A stretch of DNA of 64,000 bases from Adhaeribacter rhizoryzae. Lineage in GTDB: Bacteria; Bacteroidota; Bacteroidia; Cytophagales; Hymenobacteraceae. The notes under the pieces are model-generated. The model made no database searches. It was given only the letters and a program-made list of their open reading frames with translations, and was not told where the DNA came from. The stretch is from NCBI RefSeq assembly GCF_008629685.1, contig NZ_VWSF01000004.1, positions 186,001 through 250,000 of the forward strand, in the 5' to 3' direction. Position numbers and translations under genes: made by a program. This document shows, piece after piece, positions 60,174-64,000 of the stretch; the stretch's first letter is position 1, and each line of letters starts with the position of its first letter.

Positions 60174-61805
60174 CTAATACCCTTCGGCCCAGCCAGCCCG
60201 GCGGTCATCGGCTTCGGCTTCGTACCAACCGGTTTCGGGGTTAATTAATATTGAGTGCGCATCACCTAAAAAATCTACTTCGGTTATGGTGTGGCCTTTG
60301 GCTTGAAGGGCTTGCGTGGTTGCTGTTTCCCACCGCCCCTTTTCTACGTAAACTACATCCGGCATCCAGTGGTGACTGATGCGGGGTAAATCTAAAGCCT
60401 GGCGCAGCGGCAATTTATAAAAGGTAGTACTTAATATTATTTGCAACACCGTATTTAAAATGGTTCGCCCGCCGGGTGAACCCGTAATTAGAAATGGTTT
60501 ACCAGCTTTCAATACCAAAGTAGGCGTCATGGAGCTGAGCATGCGTTTATGGGGTGCAATGCCATTAGGGTTATTTGGCGTTATTCCCTGAAAATTGGTT
60601 TGCCGGGGATTAATATTAAAATCGTGCATCTCGCAATTAAGCAGAAAACCCAAATCCTTCACTACTGCCTTCGAGCCAAAAGCTTCTTCTAAAGTAACCG
60701 TTACCGAAACCATGTTGCCGGCCTTATCTATAACCGAAAAATGCGTGGTTTCCATGTTTTCGTTCTGCACCAGTACATTCTCGGTTAACAAGACACTTGG
60801 AGTAGTGCATGCCGGATTTATTTTAGCCGCAATATTGGCCGCATGCGTTTCGGATAATAATTTGGCTACCGGCACTGCCACCCAGTCCTGGTCGCCGAGG
60901 TAAGTGGTGCGGTCCAGAAAAGCGTAGCGCATGGTTTCAATAAGCAAATGTAGGCTCTGTGGATTGTAGGGCTTGGCCGTATCTAGGCCTAAATATTGAA
61001 GTACATTCAGCATTTCCTGTACCACAATACCACCCGACGACGGTAGGGGCATGCCTAATATTTCGTAGCCCGCAAAATTACCTTTAATCGGTTCTCGGAT
61101 TTTTGCTTCGTACGCTTGTAAATCAGCTTTTTGCAAAATGCCGCCATTAGCTTGTATATCGGCTACTAATTTATCAGCCAGTTCGCCTGTGTAAAAGCCT
61201 TGCGCTCCTTGCTCGGCAATAATTTGGAGGGTGTTGGCTAAATCTGGTTGTATTAATAAATCCTGAGGCCCATAAGTTATGCCATCGGGTTTAAAAAATG
61301 TTTTAACTGTTTCGGGAAAGCGGGCTAAATCTTGCCGGTGTTTAAGCAGGCTGGCCGCATCGTATGTATTCAGGTAAATGCCCTGTTGGGCCAGGTTAAT
61401 AGCGGGTTGCAGTAAAGTAGCCCAGGGCAAAGAGCCATAATGTTGCCACGCGGTTTCTAAACCTTTAACCGTACCCGGGACCGCCGCCACCAAATAACCA
61501 AGATTACTCAGGTCATAATCAACACTACCGTCCGGTTTCAGAAACATATCGGGCGTAGCCAGCGCCGGCGCCGTTTCCCGGAAATCTATCCCGACTGTTT
61601 CACCGGAAGCTAAACGAATGAGCATAAAACCGCCGCCCCCCAGATTACCGGCAAAAGGATGCGTTACGGCCAAAGCAAAGGCCGTAGCCACTGCGGCATC
61701 AATGGCGTTGCCGCCTTGTTTTAGAATATTTACGCCTACCTGCGAGGCATATTTATCAATAGAAACAACGGCCCCGTTTTGTGCTTTAACCGAAAGTTGT
61801 GGCAA
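60174..61805 (-). CDS. ggt: Gamma-glutamyltransferase
   Basis: 543 aa. The N-terminal nucleophile hydrolase fold is complete: GGNAIDAAVATAFALAVTHPFAGNLGGGGFMLIR (pieces: GGNAIDAAVATAFAL, HPFAGNLGGGGFML), GIDFRETAP with the substrate Arg, and the processing site METTHFSVIDKAGN, where Thr353 would become the catalytic N-terminus after self-cleavage. PLPSSGGIVVQEMLN and MLSSMTPTLVLK/ITGSPGGRTILNTVLQ follow. The enzyme cleaves or transfers gamma-glutamyl groups of glutathione. Unlike most homologues it has no obvious signal peptide, so either the start is further upstream or it stays in the cytosol. It lies just downstream of the arsenosugar genes on the same strand (58 bases), which may link it to thiol-bound arsenic. 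Confidence 0.94.
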   Translation of the reverse strand: MPQLSVKAQNGAVVSIDKYASQVGVNILKQGGNAIDAAVATAFALAVTHPFAGNLGGGGFMLIRLASGETVGIDFRETAPALATPDMFLKPDGSVDYDLSNLGYLVAAVPGTVKGLETAWQHYGSLPWATLLQPAINLAQQGIYLNTYDAASLLKHRQDLARFPETVKTFFKPDGITYGPQDLLIQPDLANTLQIIAEQGAQGFYTGELADKLVADIQANGGILQKADLQAYEAKIREPIKGNFAGYEILGMPLPSSGGIVVQEMLNVLQYLGLDTAKPYNPQSLHLLIETMRYAFLDRTTYLGDQDWVAVPVAKLLSETHAANIAAKINPACTTPSVLLTENVLVQNENMETTHFSVIDKAGNMVSVTVTLEEAFGSKAVVKDLGFLLNCEMHDFNINPRQTNFQGITPNNPNGIAPHKRMLSSMTPTLVLKAGKPFLITGSPGGRTILNTVLQIILSTTFYKLPLRQALDLPRISHHWMPDVVYVEKGRWETATTQALQAKGHTITEVDFLGDAHSILINPETGWYEAEADDRRAGWAEGY

Positions 61806-61863
61806 AAGAATATTATGGTTTATTTAAACTACTCCCAAGTCAAGAATTCAAAATATCTAAAAA

Positions 61864-62835
61864 CTAGCAGCAACCGCCACCATCGTAGAAATAAGTAGAT
61901 TCCGAAATAAAAATATCGTTACGGCCGAGAGCGGCTAATGCTGCCGCTGTTTTATCGCAAACGGCTAAAGGCTGGTTTGGCAGCAAGGTATGACCTTTGC
62001 CATCGTCGAAATAAGCTTCGGTGCCATAGTAAATGGCCGTTTTGCCGGTAAACACGCAAGGCCCGTCTAAGGGCATGGCATCTTTTATGGCACAAACTTC
62101 TACACTTTCTATAAATATTAGTTCTTCCGTATCATAATGGCCGGGGGCCAGAATGCGGTACGGGCGTTTGGCTCTAATTTCGACGGTACCAAAACCAACA
62201 GCCGTAATCATTTGAATATACTCTTGTAAAGGCATGGCGCCGCTCAGGCAAAGCGCTCTTAGCTTTTCGTCTTTTTTCAGGTTCTCCGGCATGTTGGTTT
62301 CGCAGATCGGGTCGGATAATACCAGGCGGCTATGCGGTTTTAAAACACGGTACATTTCGGCTAAAGCCTGATTTAGGTCTTCGGCTTTAAAATTATTAAA
62401 CAAGCAGTTTTGGGCCGCTACATCAATGGTTGCATCGGCTATGGGCAAATTTAAAGCATCGCCTTTGCGTAAATCCACAAACTCTGAACGGAACCAATCG
62501 TTTTCTGCTTCGGCCTGTATAAAATTCCGGCGACTGGCTTCCAGCATTTCGTCTACCACATCTACCCCAATAACCGCTTTGGGTTTGCGGCTAAAGTAAG
62601 CAAATTGCAGCAGCTCCATGCCGCCGCCTACGCCCACGTACAATATGGTTGGGTTGTTTGCCAAATCGCGCGGGTTTACGGTGCTGCCACAGCCATAATT
62701 CATTTCCTGCATAATGCGCGGAATGCTTAAACCCGGTAACTGCCACACGGGCGTAGTAGTGCAGCAAAGTCCTACATCGGGCGTAAGGGCCGCTTGTTTA
62801 TATACATCTTTAGTTATTTCTAAGTAGGTATCCAT
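61864..62835 (-). CDS. arsM: Arsenite methyltransferase of the arsenosugar type
   Basis: 323 aa SAM-dependent methyltransferase. NPTILYVGVGGGMELLQFAYF (motif I), DVVDEMLEASRRN, AQNCLFNNF, and ADIDVAAQNC-type motif II are present. The Cys-rich ends are typical of ArsM for arsenosugars: VGLCCTTTPVW near residues 22-32, NYGCGSTVNPRD near 47, AAQNCLFNN near 141, and a final FYDGGGCC. These cysteines would bind As(III) for stepwise methylation to dimethylarsenic. The GGGCC tail is characteristic of the arsenosugar-biosynthesis branch. It is upstream of ggt and downstream of the DUF547 gene on the same strand. Confidence 0.92.
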   Translation of the reverse strand: MDTYLEITKDVYKQAALTPDVGLCCTTTPVWQLPGLSIPRIMQEMNYGCGSTVNPRDLANNPTILYVGVGGGMELLQFAYFSRKPKAVIGVDVVDEMLEASRRNFIQAEAENDWFRSEFVDLRKGDALNLPIADATIDVAAQNCLFNNFKAEDLNQALAEMYRVLKPHSRLVLSDPICETNMPENLKKDEKLRALCLSGAMPLQEYIQMITAVGFGTVEIRAKRPYRILAPGHYDTEELIFIESVEVCAIKDAMPLDGPCVFTGKTAIYYGTEAYFDDGKGHTLLPNQPLAVCDKTAAALAALGRNDIFISESTYFYDGGGCC

Positions 62836-62884
62836 GGGGTATATTCTTTTAATACTTTTAATATTTAAGCAGCCCGGCTGTTGG

Positions 62885-63625
62885 CTACTCGTTCAGGTTC
62901 CAGTTGTAATCCAGATACGATATTTTCGCATTGGGCCGCAATTTAACTTCGGCGTATTTATTAATAAAATCATTTAAGCTGCCTTTTTTGGTAAAATCGC
63001 CTTTAAACCAGCTAAAAATTGAGGATAATTCGGCTTTGGCCGGCGTTACTTTATTGCGCGTGGGATCGTTAATAAAATCTTTGGCCTGGGCTTCTAGTTG
63101 CTGGTTAATGCGGGCGCCCACGTAAGCCTCGTTTAAAAGTTTTGGGCACGAAACCGAGGCGCACACAATGGCAAAATGAATGCGGGGTTCGTTAAATTTT
63201 TTCCGCAGAATATCGTGCTCAATATTATTCAGGTCGTAGGTGTTTTTACCAATCCGGATAAACTTAATGTCCCAGGGCGTATTCACAAACGGTATTTTAA
63301 TCAGGCTGCCAATATCTTTAATGCTTTTGAGCGGGTAATTGCGAATAATTAACTGAATGGTATACGCATTGTAGGCGTTTATCCAGTAAGCTAATTGGTC
63401 GTTGGTGCTCCAGCTATTCTGGGGCGGATTGGCACTTAATTGTTTCAGGTAAGCGTTAAGTTGGGTGCTGTCTTTTATAAATCCTTTGTAATTAACGTCG
63501 CCGTTTTTACCAACGTGCTGTTTTAACAGGCGGCTAAAAGCATCGTGCGTAACCCCCGATTGCGCATATAACCGGTAAAAACCGGCAAAAAAAATCAGGA
63601 GCACCAGTATTAATAATTTTTTCAT
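62885..63625 (-). CDS. DUF547 protein
   Basis: 246 aa. Signal peptide MKKLLILVLLIFFAGFYRLYAQ. The DUF547 core is clear: LAYWINAYNAYTIQLIIRNYP, SIKDIGSLIKIPFVNTPWDIKFI, LNNIEHDILRKKFNEPRIHFAIVCASVSCPKLLNEAYVG (split: NNIEHDILR, IHFAIVCASVSCPKLL). VCASVSCPKL with its Cys pair is the conserved active-looking block. DUF547 proteins are frequent in arsenosugar clusters, so a role in arsenic handling is likely, though the reaction is unknown. It is the first gene of the minus-strand arsM operon, 49 bases upstream of arsM. Confidence 0.9.
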   Translation of the reverse strand: MKKLLILVLLIFFAGFYRLYAQSGVTHDAFSRLLKQHVGKNGDVNYKGFIKDSTQLNAYLKQLSANPPQNSWSTNDQLAYWINAYNAYTIQLIIRNYPLKSIKDIGSLIKIPFVNTPWDIKFIRIGKNTYDLNNIEHDILRKKFNEPRIHFAIVCASVSCPKLLNEAYVGARINQQLEAQAKDFINDPTRNKVTPAKAELSSIFSWFKGDFTKKGSLNDFINKYAEVKLRPNAKISYLDYNWNLNE

Positions 63626-63731
63626 TATAGTTACATTAAGGTTCAGGAAGTATTAGCAAAAAACATGCGCTTTTAGGCTGCTTATACTTACCAGACAATT
63701 TACCGAAATATTACCCAAAAGCATTTGCTAT

Positions 63732-63780
63732 TTTTAAGAGCTAAAAGTTTTTATTTATACCGGCGGGTTAGCTCTTAAAA
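63732..63780. promoter_or_regulatory. Inverted repeat in the divergent arsenosugar promoter region
   Basis: TTTTAAGAGCTAA (63732-63744) and TTAGCTCTTAAAA (63768-63780) are perfect 13-bp inverted arms with a 23-base centre. It lies between the divergent DUF547/arsM operon and the glycosyltransferase. A binding site for a shared regulator, or a hairpin, is plausible; ArsR-type control is only a guess. Confidence 0.5.
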
Positions 63781-63820
63781 CCAATTTGTACATAGGCCCA
63801 GGTTTAACCAGGTTAAATCT

Positions 63821-64000
63821 ATGCAAATAAGTATTATTATTCCTACCTATAACGAAGCGGAGCATATTAGTTGCCTGGTAACACATTTGTGGGCCAACGC
63901 CCGCCAATCGGTAGCCGATATTATTGTGGTAGACGGCGGCAGTACCGATAATACCTTAGCTTATGCCCAGGCAGCCGGTGCCCAGGCTATTTTAGCGCCT
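63821..64000 (+). CDS. TIGR04283-like glycosyltransferase, cut by window edge
   Basis: 60 codons visible from the ATG at 63821, open to the end. MQISIIIPTYNEAEHISCLV is the glycosyltransferase family 2 opening, and IIVVDGGSTDNTLAYAQAAG continues the nucleotide-binding part with the first DGGS motif. The variant of arsenosugar-linked (TIGR04283) enzymes reads just so. It is divergent from the arsM operon, so the two arms probably form one arsenosugar pathway, with the radical SAM ArsS expected beyond the edge. Confidence 0.85.
   Translation, partial: MQISIIIPTYNEAEHISCLVTHLWANARQSVADIIVVDGGSTDNTLAYAQAAGAQAILAP

Overview
This 64 kb window reads as chromosomal DNA of a Bacteroidota bacterium, most likely Cytophagales and close to Hymenobacteraceae (Adhaeribacter-like); the genus is an inference. 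Supporting signs are a TonB receptor/DUF4249 pair, DUF349 and DACNV-type proteins, TAnnTTTG-type promoter boxes, weak ribosome binding sites and many short palindromic intergenic repeats.

Layout. 1-5.8 kb: a minus-strand operon of two TULIP/P47-like proteins followed by a Vps62-domain protein that runs off the left edge. 5.8-6.9 kb: gene-free AT-rich DNA with two decayed insertion-sequence transposases (IS630-like and IS3-like). 6.9-12.9 kb: a kelch-type lipoprotein, a DUF4249 lipoprotein with its TonB receptor, and a manganese catalase. 13.5-26.4 kb: an envelope and ion-homeostasis block with a tandem-RCK potassium channel, an M50-like membrane protease, MarC, an operon of porin, BCCT transporter and universal stress protein (the porin carries an in-frame stop), a decayed transporter, an HMA-like protein, a voltage-sensor channel with an odd filter, DUF2254, DUF421 and an SLC13 permease. 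26.9-37.9 kb: a DACNV-type diadenylate cyclase candidate, a cytochrome c/VCBS lipoprotein, pta-ackA and an M29-like secreted protein.

38.2-45.3 kb is a sulfur-handling cluster: Crp/Fnr regulator, TauE/SafE exporter, MBL-rhodanese protein (frameshifted), split YeeE/YedE thiosulfate transporter, TlpA-rhodanese fusion and a sterol-desaturase-family protein. Two promoters in it share a GTGA-N6-TCAC palindrome at exactly the same distance (29.5 bp) from a TAnnTTTG box, and the regulator has a CRP-like R-E-x-x-x-R recognition helix. This looks like a locally encoded regulon.

45.7-51.7 kb is a defence locus. An apparently intact Hachiman system (hamA-hamB) sits between a gutted hsdM and a shredded hsdR, so it occupies the wreck of a type I restriction-modification operon. 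52-58.9 kb holds housekeeping genes (tRNA-Thr, DUF349, YqgE, pdxH, DUF1015-maf). 59-64 kb holds an aldo/keto reductase, a gamma-glutamyltransferase and the beginning of an arsenosugar-type cluster (arsM, DUF547 and a divergent TIGR04283-like glycosyltransferase cut by the right edge).

Several genes are broken (porin, MBL-rhodanese, hsdM, hsdR, two transposases, one transporter). The porin stop and the MBL frameshift are single-base events and could be real mutations or assembly errors. All family assignments come from reading motifs by eye; no database search was run.
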